A stretch of DNA of 64,000 bases from Lepidurus packardi (lineage: Eukaryota; Arthropoda; Branchiopoda; Notostraca; Triopsidae). The stretch is taken from NCBI GenBank assembly GCA_023053545.1, contig JAKZAN010000004.1:5766001-5830000 (forward strand), given 5' to 3'. Every line of letters starts with the position of its first letter. Position 1 is the stretch's first letter. Shown piece after piece: positions 21,535 to 33,300 of the stretch. The position numbers were made by a program, and so were the translations under genes. The notes beneath the pieces are model-generated. The model ran no database searches and was not told the origin of the DNA. It saw only the letters and a program-made list of their open reading frames with translations.

Positions 21535-21730
21535 TATGGGTGCATGCTAGACTTGACTTGACACCAAAACTATAAGTTGACTTTCCAAATCTACGTCGCC
21601 TAGCCAAATCAAACGCTTCCAAGCCCGAAGTTTATCCGTCTCGAACGCTTATACGCTCAAGTCTTGGGGTAGACTTTCAATTCGACTTAAACTTAGGACA
21701 AAACGAACGCGGTTTCTATAGACGGCTCTC
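21535..21730 (-). repeat. dispersed repeat family C, copy 1
   Basis: On the minus strand it reads AAGTTTAAGTCGA, CAAGACTTGAGCGTATAAGC, GTTCGAGACGG, TTATAGTTTTGGTGTCAAGT. It aligns end to end with copies near 44,160 and 50,370 on the plus strand. It ends about 160 bp before the COPS5 start codon, inside or next to its promoter. Confidence 0.65.
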
Positions 21731-21890
21731 GGCGCTTTCTAAGGCGCCTTGATAGTTCGTCCAAGTTCGCAGTTCGCCATTTATTGCCGCTTTGGTCAGC
21801 TTAACTAATGAGGTAACATTAGTCGCTGTGCTTTTGGTGTGTTTGTGCTTTGTGGATGAAAGTGCAGTATAGTAAAATTAAGAAAAGAAA

Positions 21891-23189
21891 ATGAGCCAAG
21901 AACACGCGGCAAGTCAACCATCCTCTTCTGGCAGCCAAGCTAGCATCGCTCAGCGAAACTGGGAAATGGCCAACAACATAGAGTCAATCAGTTCTGTTGA
22001 TGAAATTTACCGATATGACAAAAAGCAACAGAACGACATCCTTACAGCCAAGCCATGGGAAAAAGAGTAAGAGTAATCTAAAGCTTACAATAACTCAAAG
22101 AAAGATCTTTAATGTAAATTTTAAATCTCTTTTAGCCCACACTTCTTTAAAGATATCAAAATATCAGCTCTTGCTCTTCTGAAAATGGTCATGCATGCCC
22201 GTTCTGGTGGCACTTTGGAAGTTATGGGCCTTTTACTAGGGAAAGTTGATGCCAATACGATGATGGTCATGGACTCCTTTGCTTTGCCAGTGGAGGGCAC
22301 AGAAACGCGAGTGAACGCCCAAGCGCAGGCTTATGAATATATGACAGCTTACATTGAATCCGCTAAGCAGGTAATGCTTTATAATTAAATAAAATACATC
22401 TGAAATCGAAAGCTTTAATCTGTAAGTTAAAAAAACAATCCAGGTAAATCGTCTGGAAAACGCAATTGGCTGGTATCACTCTCACCCAGGTTATGGTTGT
22501 TGGTTGTCAGGAATCGACGTTTCTACTCAAATGCTGAACCAAAATTTCCAAGAGCCTTTTGTTGCCATTGTGGTGGACCCCGTTCGTACTATTTCGGCCG
22601 GCAAAGTCTGCTTGGGTGCGTTTAGGACATATCCAAAGGTATAAACGAAGGAAACAAATTTTTATTGTGGATTGTATTGGTTGATTATGATTCAATTTAG
22701 GGTTATAAACCACCTAATGAAGAGCCTTCTGAGTACCAGACGATTCCCTTGAATAAGATCGAGGATTTTGGTGTCCATTGTAAGCAGTACTACTCGTTAG
22801 ACGTGACCTATTTCAAATCTGCATTGGATCGTCGGCTGTTGGATTCCTTGTGGAATAAGTACTGGGTTAACACCTTGAGCTCATCCAGTCTTATCACAGT
22901 AACCAAGCTTGATCTTTTAAGGCTCGCGTTTGCTGATTTTCTCGTCTTTTAGAACGCAGAGTACGCTACAGGGCAGATTTTGGACTTGTCGGACAAGTTG
23001 GAGCAATCCGAATCAGCTCTGGGAAGGATGGGCTTTGTAATGAGTTCTGATGACCGGAAAACTGAGGATAAGTTAGCCAAAGCTACGCGCGATGCTTCGA
23101 AAACTACCCTGGAAGCGTTGCATGGTTTGATGGCGCAGGTAATTAAAGACAAATTGTTTAACCAGGTGCGCTGTCAAAACCAAACCTAA
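21891..23189 (+). CDS. COPS5: COP9 signalosome subunit 5 (CSN5/JAB1), deneddylase
   Basis: Catalytic zinc metalloprotease of the COP9 signalosome. It removes NEDD8 from cullins and so resets cullin-RING ubiquitin ligases in cytosol and nucleus. Five exons join in phase: 21891-22066, 22136-22370, 22444-22638, 22701-22898, 22953-23189, giving 346 aa (human about 334). The JAMM site is intact: Glu87 in EVMGLLLGK, then [18 protein letters not shown] with His149, His151 and Asp162, an offset of 11 from the human numbering. The N-terminus ([20 protein letters not shown]) and the C-terminal helices ([12 protein letters not shown]) are typical. Introns are 62-73 bp. It converges on the LAPTM4 gene. 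Confidence 0.98.
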
Positions 23190-23719
23190 AATACTGTTAA
23201 CTTACTTCCTAACGATTTTGCTTACCGTGGGGTTTTTGTCATGAAATAAATCATCTCCACAAACGTCACACCAAAAGACTTGTATTGGGTATATGTATAG
23301 CTACAAGAAGACCAAAGATATATGTAGCTACAAAAGTTAAAAAGAGCTACACATCACGTCCAGTGACTAATAGTAAATTGGCGACATCATCGTCTGGAGT
23401 TTTACAATGTCCATTGAAAAGTGACGTTTTTTTCCAGCCCGAAAAACCTTTGAATTTTAGAGTGCGGTATATCATAAGAGAAAAAACTCGTCCTAAACTA
23501 TTCTGCTTCACACACGTATTTTTGACGCACAAACGCTAGGTTAATTGGAACAAGTCTGGACGCTGATCGTCAAGTTAGCAAAGGATGCACAACTTTTGTA
23601 AAGACGGAATCAACAAAAATCCGAAAATTCATTCACTAAAGTCACACGTTACGTTGACGAATGACCCAAACTTAAAAAATAATAATAATAGAGAATAAAG
23701 GAGAAGAAGTCTCGGTTTT
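23190..23719. other. 3' region between convergent COPS5 and LAPTM4 genes
   Basis: Untranslated and intergenic sequence where the two genes meet tail to tail. Apart from the AATAAA at 23,245 (listed) and an ATAATAATAATA run near 23,680, I see nothing in it. Confidence 0.5.
23245..23250 (+). terminator. poly(A) signal AATAAA of COPS5
   Basis: Canonical AATAAA 56 nt after the COPS5 stop codon. Confidence 0.55.
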
Positions 23720-25045
23720 TTAGATCTTGCCCTCTTCTTTTTGCGTTTCCATAACCTCGGCACTTGCAGCAGAAGCTTGTGCGGTCGGATTTGGCTGACT
23801 TTCCTGTTCGGGAGGCAGATCGACTACAACGGCAGCATAAGGAGGAGGGGGAGTTGGGTACAGTGGTTTTTTGCTAAAGCGAGGATCGTTCATGGCAGTA
23901 ACGTAATCAGGCAAATCAGTGGTCGAGTTTCCGCAAGGAACACTGACGCCCAAATTGTTCTCTTGGAGCAAAGTCTGACCGTCCATGTCAATATGCAAAA
24001 CAGGTCGTGGCAATGCCAGAGCTGAACGAAGTACCAAGTACTTGTAGCAACCCCACACAATGCTGATTAAGTACGCCTTTCGAAAGGAAAGAAAAATTAA
24101 TTAATTTACATAATTTTTCCCTTTTATTATAAAAGCCAACACTTACCTTGCCAATCATGGTGAAAAAGACCAAGGAGAGTACAATTAAACTTAGGCATTG
24201 AGGGTCCATTGCCAAAAGTTCTTTGCGCATAGGAATGTTAGGATTCGCGAGTAAAGCTGTCCTAATATCGGGTACATAGGACAAGTATCCGATGACCGAC
24301 AGGCTAAAAAGAAAGAAATCGGCACTTAAAAAAACAGGACACTTTGAGAACCGTATCTGTTTTTCACCTGCTCACACAAAAGTCAAACACTTGGAGGCAG
24401 AAAAAGGGCATCAGGAACGTGTGCTTGCCTCTAACTGCTCCATAAAGCATTAATAAAGTAATAGCCAAGGTGCAGAAGGTGACACCAACGCCAACGTTGA
24501 GGTCCTCTACAAGAAATTTGCGTCAATTTGTAATAATTTATGTAATTATCAGTAGTACGATAGGTAGGGCGGCGATCTCCAAACCAATCCGTGTAGACAA
24601 AAGATCCATACAGGACGCGAGAATCTGGGGTTTCTTGGTGCGGCAAGGACCGAGGCTCACCTTTGGAATTGGCTTCATGTAGGAAAGCGAATTCATCTTT
24701 GATTTCACTTAAAGGAGTAGGCAAGGGGGCTAACTCGTCATCATTTATGTTTTTACCGGGATAGATAATGCCGTTTCCGTCTTTGCGTTCCATAACCTCT
24801 GGGTGGAGCACGACAACCGCAATGACAGCCAAAGCCAGAATGTTCAATCCCTACAAAACAATACTTATTGTAAATTCTAGGTATTTTGGATCTAATTTTC
24901 AGCTTACTAGGTGCCAAATGCCAAGGAAAATCGTTCCAGTTCTGACATGACAGCATAAGCAACATCGCCAACGACGGTCATCTCTCTGCATTTCTTCTGA
25001 AGTTGAAGCGTCGGACCCACCAAAGGGACCAAACTTGATTCTCAT
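23720..25045 (-). CDS. LAPTM4-type lysosomal transmembrane protein
   Basis: Four-helix endosome/lysosome membrane protein of the LAPTM4 family, which bind Nedd4-type ligases through PY motifs and affect lysosomal transport and membrane trafficking. Exons in phase: 25045-24908, 24850-24559, 24506-24368, 24303-24147, 24076-23720, about 360 aa. The N-terminus carries [20 protein letters not shown], the family hallmark just before helix 1; [20 protein letters not shown] precedes the last helix; LPDY and PTPPPPYAA (PPPY ends near residue 322) are PY motifs in the cytosolic tail. The first luminal loop (about 65-143) and the tail are longer than in vertebrate LAPTM4A (about 233 aa). It shares a divergent promoter of about 540 bp with the CSPP1-like gene. 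Confidence 0.9.
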
Positions 25046-25204
25046 TGCAGTTACCGTTTACCAAGGAATAACTAGAGTCTTACGCTTACTGAAAAACTCA
25101 CTAAGTGTTCAACAATAACAGTGGGGCTTCTGCAACTTATTTTCGCAGCTGACAACAGACAAGCCAGTGAACACTTGGTGCTTCGACAACAAAAGTGGGC
25201 GGAC

Positions 25205-25220
25205 CTCGTGACGTCACGAG
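25205..25220. promoter_or_regulatory. 16-bp perfect palindrome with CRE core in divergent promoter
   Basis: CTCGTGACGTCACGAG is a perfect inverted repeat with the CREB/ATF octamer TGACGTCA at its centre. It lies 160 bp upstream of the LAPTM4 start and 370 bp upstream of the CSPP1-like start, so it could serve both genes. Confidence 0.5.
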
Positions 25221-25589
25221 CCGTCCGTTTCTGACGCATTAAGCGTACGTTATGTTTCTGTATCTTATCACATCTCTTACAATTTCAGTGGGGAGTAATA
25301 TAAGCAACGTGGTAAGTACCCATTATAAACATATGCGATTCTCCAAAGAAAGCTCTCTTTTCTTAGTAAATTACGTATTGAAGATGAAAATCATTTCCAT
25401 TTCTGTATCGATATGAAATATCCAGACTCGATTTTTATGAATGTCGATACTCAGTTATGTTGAACACCCGCCTTTTTTCTTTCAATATTCCGTTCTCTCA
25501 AAAGTCATGTGAAGTGTTGGAGAGAAGGATGTGAGCATTCCTTTTTTATTTAATGTTTTAAGTGTTTCTGAACTTTAAAGTGTTCCGGT

Positions 25590-28500
25590 ATGCCAAGTGA
25601 TAACGTAAATGATCTCTTGTCGAGTTTGCAACATAGACTGCAAGCTGAGAAACAAGCTCTCGAGTTGGACAAAAAGGTAAATAATGCTAGAAGCAGAACA
25701 GGTTTAGGTCGTTGAAGTTATTTGACCTTAAGTTCCTTCTACGCGTTTCGTTAGGTCTCTTGTTCTGAATTCTAAGTACGTGGATCCGGGGAAATACAAA
25801 TACCCTACACTTTTTCACTCTTTCGCAGTAATTTAGCTCTTCGAAATATTTCAGAATATAATCAAGAATAAATATTTATTTCTACAATAATTTGAAAGGG
25901 TGACACGTGCATGTAATATTAAACTATATTGATTTCGTTCGGTACGAAGAAAGACGAAATATATATTTTGGGATTCAAAGCAATTGCTTTATAAATTGTA
26001 TAGTTTTCATTTAAAGTTCATTGTTTTATTAATATACCTGGCAGGTTTTTTTCTCCAAACAAAGACCAGCGTAGGCTCTCGACTATGGCTGGTACCTTAT
26101 TCATGTCACATGTTATTAACTGGCAGTTAACTGGCCAGGTCTTAAAGCGAAAAATGTGTAAAATTAAAACTATAGTAAATATTTATTTTTACTAGAATTC
26201 AAAAGGGTGACACCTATATGTAATGTTAAACTGTATTGATTGCGGTATCGATAAAAAACAAAATAAGTGCCGTGGCTTGGAAAGAAACGGGCAGGTCTTA
26301 AAGCGAAAAACAAAAAATTAAAACCGATGCTTGCGGTCCAAGTCTGACAGCGTGTCGAGTACCAGTTGAGGTTAATTAATGTACATTGGTGGTCTGGATC
26401 GTTTTCTTGGCTTTGAGGGATAGATTCCAGGCTTTTCGTCCACGTCGCGCTGACCACTCTATTGATTTTCTATATGCTAAAGCTAGTAATATGACAACAG
26501 TACCGCACTACCTTGAGTTTTGTTGTAGCACCGAGTTAGTTAGAGCTCCATAGCATAAGTTCTGTACTAAGCAGCACATACCTGTGCCAACCGCCCTCTT
26601 AAAACGTTTAAGTTCTTGGTTCGCCACCCATATTCCAGGAATTGCGTGAATTGAGTTCCCAAACGGTGCTAAGAACGCGGCCTTTCACATCGAATGATGG
26701 TGTTTGCAGTTCCAGAGATCACTCTAGCTCTAACAGTTCCCCTTCCGTCTCTGAATTACCCTCTTCCCGGAGCCCGAGATTGACAAGTCTGCATGTCAAC
26801 ACTCACCCCACAAGTAGTAGTAGTAGTTCTGAGAAGAGTCTCCTAGATACTTTAGGTGAAAACCACCAACGAATCCGCGAAAAGTATTTAGCCCAGCCTC
26901 GCGCGCAGTATTCCCATGGTCGTCCAGAATCAGCTCCCGCACGTGTGTCAGACTTTTGTGAACCTGAGCAGCCTAATCCAATTTTAACTCGCACTTCGGA
27001 ACGTGATCTAAGCCTCACAGGAGTCCCAATTAAAGATCCATGGGGGAAAGACTATGAACGAATCAAACAACGCTATGGTTACGGACGATCTCAATTCCCA
27101 CAACAGCCACAACTACAAGAGCACTCAACGCGTGAGTCAAATCTAGAGATCTCCCCGCACTCAACAGAGCTATTGAAAGCAGATCAAGAAAATATGGTCG
27201 GAAAAGGGAAATATTCGTTACGAAATGCCCAAACTTCCACTACGAATGCCCAACAAGGAGCAAACCAGTCATGGTGGACTCAGGCAGAACCTTCTTATGA
27301 ACCTAACAACTATGGCTACCGCAATGAAGCGACGTATGCTCAACATGCGAGGGTAAGGTCTAAAAGCTGAACAAAAAGTCAAGAAAATAAATCAAGAAAT
27401 TTGCTAATTGCACCCTCTGTATTCAAACTCTGTCGTTCATAAAGAGCTTAAGTCTTGTCCGGCAATTTCAGAATGCAGCAGCTTCAGCTGTCGCGTATCC
27501 CATCAGTCAACACCAGTACTATCAGCAACGTCCGAGCACCCCTCCGATCCATTACGAACCGCTGCCCATCAACCTTTTACCCTCTGTGACTAGCCATGGG
27601 TTCTCTAGGGCGAGTTCGGCGCCTTCGTCCAACCTCAACCTGGGGAACCAAGTTGCTGAACTTGGCGATCTTGTAAGCCTCTAAGCAATAGGGAAACTTT
27701 GAGCCATTTTTCTTTTTTTCTACTCTTTTTTGTTAAAAAAAATAAGAAAAAATCTAAGACGTTTGTTTAATTATATTTTCTTTGTTTTTCTCGGGGTTGG
27801 GTAACTCGATAAAGCTGTCAAAGTTGCAGAGGCACGTCTCTTTGTTAGATGAAGACGAAGACTTGACGAACCTGCAGTTAGGTTTAGCACGTCCCATTAC
27901 TGGCGCGGTTATAGGCCCTGGGTACGTCAATAACCCCACGGATTACCGTCCCCGGCCTTCCGAGGCTGCAGTTCCGACATGGACTGGTCGATCTAATTAC
28001 CAACAAGATGCTCCGTATGGTAATAATCGAGCTCCGCTTACTCGCACGAGCACCGTAGTTCCAAATTTGCGTCCTCGGAAAGCTGCACTAGAAGCAAACG
28101 CGGTTTGGGGTAAAATAGAAAACCATCCATGTACTTTTGCTATACCCTCCTTTCAAAGTACCGAAACCATTTAACACTCTTAATCCTAATTTAACCCCCC
28201 AAAAACTCTAAAATCTTGAATTTTCGAACCCCCAACTGTTTTTGTTTTGTGCAAATTAGGATTCAACAGCGCACCCTCGAGTGACGAGACTCGAAGAGGA
28301 GCTGAGGACGAGAAGTTTCAAAGACAAGAAGCGTACCGGCGAGCTCTGCAAGTTCAAGTGGAAGAACAAGCCGAGAGAAAACGCCGCGAAGCCGACGATC
28401 TCAAACGAGCGCGGATGATTGATGACTCCCGCGACGAAACTCAGCCTCACAATACTGGTGCTGCTTCGTTTACACCTGCTCCTCAAACATTTTCCAATTT

Positions 28501-28711
28501 CCCCCTCAGCCGCAGTGCTAAACAAGCCCGAGAAACCAACACTAATTGGGCGCAAGACGATTGGAATGATTTCAGGCCCCAAACGAGCGCCCAAGGTGCG
28601 TTGAATCGTCCGCGGACGACCAAAACGCCTCATTCGGAACGCATGATTGGGATGGGCTATGCTCCTAGTTTCTATGAATCTAGTCCTAAGAAACGTCTCT
28701 CCTCTCTCTAA
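25590..28711 (+). CDS. CSPP1-like centrosome/cilium coiled-coil protein (tentative)
   Basis: About 577 aa from five exons in phase: 25590-25676, 26639-27352, 27472-27672, 27830-28109, 28260-28711. The N-terminus (LLSSLQHRLQAEKQALELDK) is an amphipathic coil; two stretches, GENHQRIREKYL and KDPWGKDYERIKQRYG, resemble the G-x-x-YERxK repeats of CSPP1. The middle is Ser/Gln/Pro-rich and looks disordered; EDEKFQRQEAYRRALQVQVE starts a charged coiled coil rich in Arg and Glu. CSPP1 proteins act at spindle poles and ciliary axonemes. The match is from motif style only, so another centrosomal coiled-coil protein is possible. The first intron (962 bp) is the only long one. It ends KKRLSSL then TAA unless spliced to the exon at 28,842. 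Confidence 0.6.
25868..26255. repeat. duplicated ~80 bp segment in CSPP1-like intron 1
   Basis: AAATATTTATTT...AAAGGGTGACAC...TGTAAT(A/G)TTAAACT(A/G)TATTGATT occurs at about 25,868-25,950 and again at 26,177-26,255 in the same orientation. This accounts for part of the unusual length of the intron. Confidence 0.65.
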
Positions 28712-28841
28712 CAACTTAACATCTCTTATCGTTTTCTTTCGGAGGTAAAACGTGTGACTTACCCTTTCTAATCAAAGGTTTTCCTTCCAAATCGATTTCA
28801 AAAGAGTTTTCTTAATATTTTTTAATACTTGTGTTACAGAG

Positions 28842-29120
28842 ATGTTGGACTCGCGACCTATTATTCGCTCGTTTTCCCCTCCCATTCAGAGTCATTACTG
28901 TCTGGAGGGATCTTCCCTTCCATTGGCAAGATCTACTCAAGCTAGGACTTGCTCGATGGAGCGTGAGCTTGAATTGGAGCAGGAGCCGAAGCAGCAGCAG
29001 CTAACCTTGCCATGGAATGTCCCTCGGAATGATTATTTGAGGAATTTAAGTGAAATGCGACAAGCGTTGAACCGAGCACAAAACATTTACGACGACTTAA
29101 CCAGAAACGTGCCTTCGTGA
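28842..29120 (+). CDS. probable alternative 3' exon of the CSPP1-like gene
   Basis: After TTGTGTTACAG an open frame of about 92 codons runs MLDSRPIIRSFSPPIQS ... MERELELEQEPKQQQLTLPW ... LNRAQNIYDDLTRNVPS, then TGA. Its Glu/Gln/Arg-rich heptad character matches the upstream gene. Phase-1 donors such as AAAC|GTCTCT near 28,698 or A|GTCCTA near 28,682 would join it in frame but are weak. A good donor GAG|GTAAAA near 28,745 lies after the TAA. So it is either an alternative C-terminus or a 3' UTR exon with chance coding character. Confidence 0.45.
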   Translation: MLDSRPIIRSFSPPIQSHYCLEGSSLPLARSTQARTCSMERELELEQEPKQQQLTLPWNVPRNDYLRNLSEMRQALNRAQNIYDDLTRNVPS

Positions 29121-30343
29121 TGTACCTAAACAGCCCACCAAGTCTCAGCACTATTATAGAAAAACCTTTGTATAACCAAAGTCTCGTAACCCCGGCAATA
29201 TACCAAAATCGTTTGCTAAAATCGTATAGTCTGTATAGTATACACTGGCAAGTCTCGGCTTTAGCTCCCGTAAGCTTTTTCAGCGGACCGCGAAAAGTGT
29301 ACAGCGTAGAAATTGAGAAGAAAAGCTGTAGCCAGGTAACTCAACTAAACGAAAGCTTCAATAAATCCCAATCTGGTGTGTTATAACCAGAATCAAGTGT
29401 ATGAAAGGCCATAACCAAGGCAACATGCTCTAATTCAATAATCTTTCCTTGGTTTTTGACGTCTCCCGGTAACAATTCTCAAATACAGCAACTGGCCCGC
29501 AATGTAATCCATGCAAATAAAAATGTACTCTTAGTTTCGGGGTTATGCATAGTTGAATCGAGTCGAACTTTCCTCGAAAACTCGTACGTAATTCTTGGAA
29601 ATAAACACGTTTTCCTGTGAAAAAGTTTGGTGCGTGGGGGAACAAATGCAACTTGAACTTGGCCGTTTACTTCCACTGGTCTCCCAGCTTGAGCAAAACT
29701 TGGCAAAATTTGCTTCTTGGGAGTTGTTTCAGCTCAAATTTACCTTCGTTGGCCTTTTCTGGTTTCAAAGTACTTTCTTGCCAACCTGGAATACCCTTCC
29801 TGATGCATTAGTTTCACGTTCCTAGCCGTCGATTTCGCTCCCAAAACTTCCTCCAGCATGCAAGATTGCCTGTATCGTAACGTTTCTACTCTACTGTCTC
29901 CCCTTGTAGAATTGTTGCAAATTTCTTGTAGGGAAGGATATAACCCTACCTGTTATGGGCGTTTGTATTTCCTTTTTGCATTCATACATTGTTTGAGCGT
30001 TTTTTTTGTTTGTTTTTTGTAAGCATTGGAATGTGAAGGTCGCGGGGAAGTTTCTAAATGAAAATTTAGACAAAATAGAGCGAAAACGATGTGTGACTGC
30101 ATAACGACGGATTTTATGCGCTTCGTTTCTTGATAACACTCGGAATGTGGTGGAAGAATAGGAAGTACATGTACTAGTACAAATGAGCCCTCTTAGTATT
30201 ATTGCGTTTATATAAGGACGTATATAACGGAGACTGGGAATGTGGTGTAAAGATCTTTTTTACATTTGCAGCAAAACAAAGCTGGCTTTAGTTACCAGAA
30301 TTGTCACTATAAGGTTACACGGGATTCACATTTGGGAGGAAGG
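29121..30343. other. 3' flanks of CSPP1-like and pickpocket genes
   Basis: Convergent 3' regions. Contains the AATAAA at 29,360 on the plus strand. The open frames on both strands at 29,430-29,825 overlap one another and have no domain or splice support; I read them as chance. Confidence 0.4.
29360..29365 (+). terminator. poly(A) signal AATAAA of CSPP1-like gene
   Basis: AATAAA followed within 15 nt by the GT-rich ATCTGGTGTGTTATAA, a normal cleavage context. It lies 240 nt after the stop of the 28,842 exon, which supports that exon being part of the transcript. Confidence 0.5.
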
Positions 30344-33300
30344 CTAATTGTTGGCGGTCTTCCGTGTGTTGTGTGTTGGCGAGTCAGGCACAGCGAGCCA
30401 GTTTTGGAGTTGCACACTGCTAAATGATGCGGCCTGATTGTCGAGCCCTGTCGCTTCTTTGTTGTTGGTATCAGAAGTATTAGGAGCATTAGTTGGATGC
30501 TTTCCAAGCCACCAACGTATGAAGAAAAAGTAGATAATTTCGACCGCACTAATGAAACTGAAGCCAAAGCCGAGACCTAATAATCCTCCCATGGCAGCTG
30601 TAAAAAATAGCAAAATGTGAAAAGTTTTCATTTAGAAAATTATTGAAATTCCAAAAGGAGGAACTCTAGGACTCGCTTACAAATGAAGTCTTCTATGCCG
30701 TAACGAATATCGCGTCGATAGCGAGTGCAAGTTCTGCCTTTGAAGTAAACGTTCAGCATAGCTACGTTAGATCTATTTGCAAAGAAAAGTACATTATTAG
30801 AGGGAGAGAGATAGCCCCAACATTTTGGCAAATAAAGTCAGGCTTACTTCATATACGGGATTAAAGTGTCCTTGGTCATGCCTTTACGTTTTGCAAAACG
30901 CTCCGCTTTACGCGACAAGGTAAAGCCCATACCCGGAAATGCTGCTGCAGTGACTTCGGTATGGAACCATGCATCATTGCATGTAGGAGGACAATGACAA
31001 GTGTTTTCCGTATTTCTCATGCGAACTAAAATAGAATAAAAATGGATAGATAAGTGACGCTATAGATGTCATATTGTCCTTGTTTTGTTTCCCGAAACTT
31101 ACGCCATTCGGTTGCTAGGCATTCATATCGTGACAGGTCGCAGCTCTCGAACTCGCCACGCACTATTTTCAAGCAAATGTAAGGTAATGAGACAGTATAC
31201 TAGGGAGTTAGTTTAAGGGTATGATAAATGAAGTATAGTCCAAAATGGCAAGACCTATATAGTGTACTACAGTTTCATACGGTAGAGTAAGAACTTACAA
31301 AAGTGTAGGACTTGATTAGACTTTTCAAAAATTTAGATTGGATTTTGCTTTGCGAAGACTTCATTAGATTTGATAGGACTTGGAAACTATTTAAATAGCT
31401 AGCAAATCTTATTAGCGTTTGATTTAAAAGACGTCGACTTAATTCTGTCAAAAGTTCTCAACTGTCAATTTCTTCAAACATTACTTATACTGTGCTAAGA
31501 ATCCACCAAACCAAATCTTCACTACATTAATTACTAATAAGCTTAAATTTAGTAATTACTATATAAACCAGATTCATTATAGGTTTAATTACTACAGTAA
31601 TCACCACAGTATAAAGGCTTACATAGTATAGAATACAATGTAAGGATGTAGGAAATAGGATAGGATGAATATACTCTTTGGACCGAGAAAGTCGGTCTAG
31701 AACCATTACATTGGAAGGTACAATTTGTTATCCTACTGTGGAATCCTTTGTACTGTGTTAATCACTAAAGTCTAATCACTATGGTTAACATTTGGTTGTT
31801 GTTAATTAACAGTTGTCTTTTGAAGATCCCAATCTATTGCTCACTCTTGTAGTTCTAGATATAGCTCAAGTACTGTTGTGCTGTATACAGATCTTCTTAT
31901 TTTGCATATGCAGTAGTTAATGTATAGTATAGGATGAATGTACTGCAGGTATGGAATGGAATCTATAGTTTTTACGTGGAAAGTAGAATGGCACGCAGCC
32001 ACAAGCTTTGATCATGGCCCTGCTCATACAGTCAATGTAGCAGTTGGAGGGACTGTAAGCATCAAAGTATTGGAGCTTGGTCTCAAAGTCTAATAAGCAT
32101 TTCCGTTTGGCAAAGGATAGAGCATCAGCTTCAGGTGTGGAGTACACAGTTGCTCCTTCCATGGCTGCGCTCACTTCTAATCCAGTACCCAGGAAAAATC
32201 CCCGTTCACTGACATCTGGGAATTCGTGAGCGTTATGGACAAGCACCTGTTGATCCATACTATACCGATTTTCATGTTTTATCCACTTTTGTTATACCTT
32301 GAACCCGTCGAAGCGATTGCTAGGAGATCCGTAGTCATCGATTAAGGTATCCAACATGACCGTTAGACCATTGCGGACGCCGGCCCTGGACACTTTGAAG
32401 GGATAGGGCATAGTGTGACTTTTAACGTTTGAAGTGGATCGGAAATCGAAGGAAAAATCTTAAGTACTCTGCACTTTTGCCTAAAGAGTTGTGCAAACTT
32501 TACACTTACTTCTCTGCTAATAGATCGATGGGGAGCAAAGTAGTTGTACTAAAAGCGGTACAAAAAACGAGACTTAACATGGATTTTTAGTCAAGCGAGT
32601 TTTTATTTTTTTTAAATATGAGAATTTGGAAAAGATTTGTTGATTTTTTGTTTACTCAGAAAGTGCCAAGTCGCTCGTCTCCCAACCTGTTGGCATACTA
32701 TTGAAAGAGCAGCACAACCCTTCATCGGACGTCCGCAGCTGGAAGATTTTGCTGCAGTCAATAGGCACGTTGAGCAACACGCAATCAACGACCATGCTCT
32801 CACAAGTTGGCGAAGCCTAAAATCCACACAAGCTTGCATCAGTAAAGTAACTTTCGGAACAGGTTGAAAACAGGTTGGGACCCACATACTCTTTGCATTA
32901 ACTCTAGTAATCGCTTCAGCCCGATCTTGGAATCTGTTAGCTTCTGAGACACGTTACGTATTTCTTCGAAACGACCCAAAGCCGCATCTAACCGGTTCAT
33001 CGTTTTCATGATTAGTTGCATATCATCAGAGGTAATTCCACTGTTTTCACATAAAAAACGAACACATTTCGACCATTAGTTGGAAATTTAAAGGTAAAAA
33101 ACAGAGTTTTAAAGAAAATCACTCAAGTTGAAGCAGCATGTCGTTGAGCTGCTTTTTGGATATCTTGTTGGTGTTGCAAATGGTAATGGATGGGAAGTTT
33201 AAATTGGCTAGAGGGTACTCGGTAGTCTCTACGGACATAAGGACAGGCGCTTCGTCGTATTTTTTCCACATCAAGAGGCACAGATAAGCCGAGAACAGCA

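Noticed and set aside
29430-29825. Overlapping open frames on both strands between CSPP1-like and pickpocket genes
   Set aside because: They are antisense shadows of each other with no domain, splice or start support, in a convergent 3' region.
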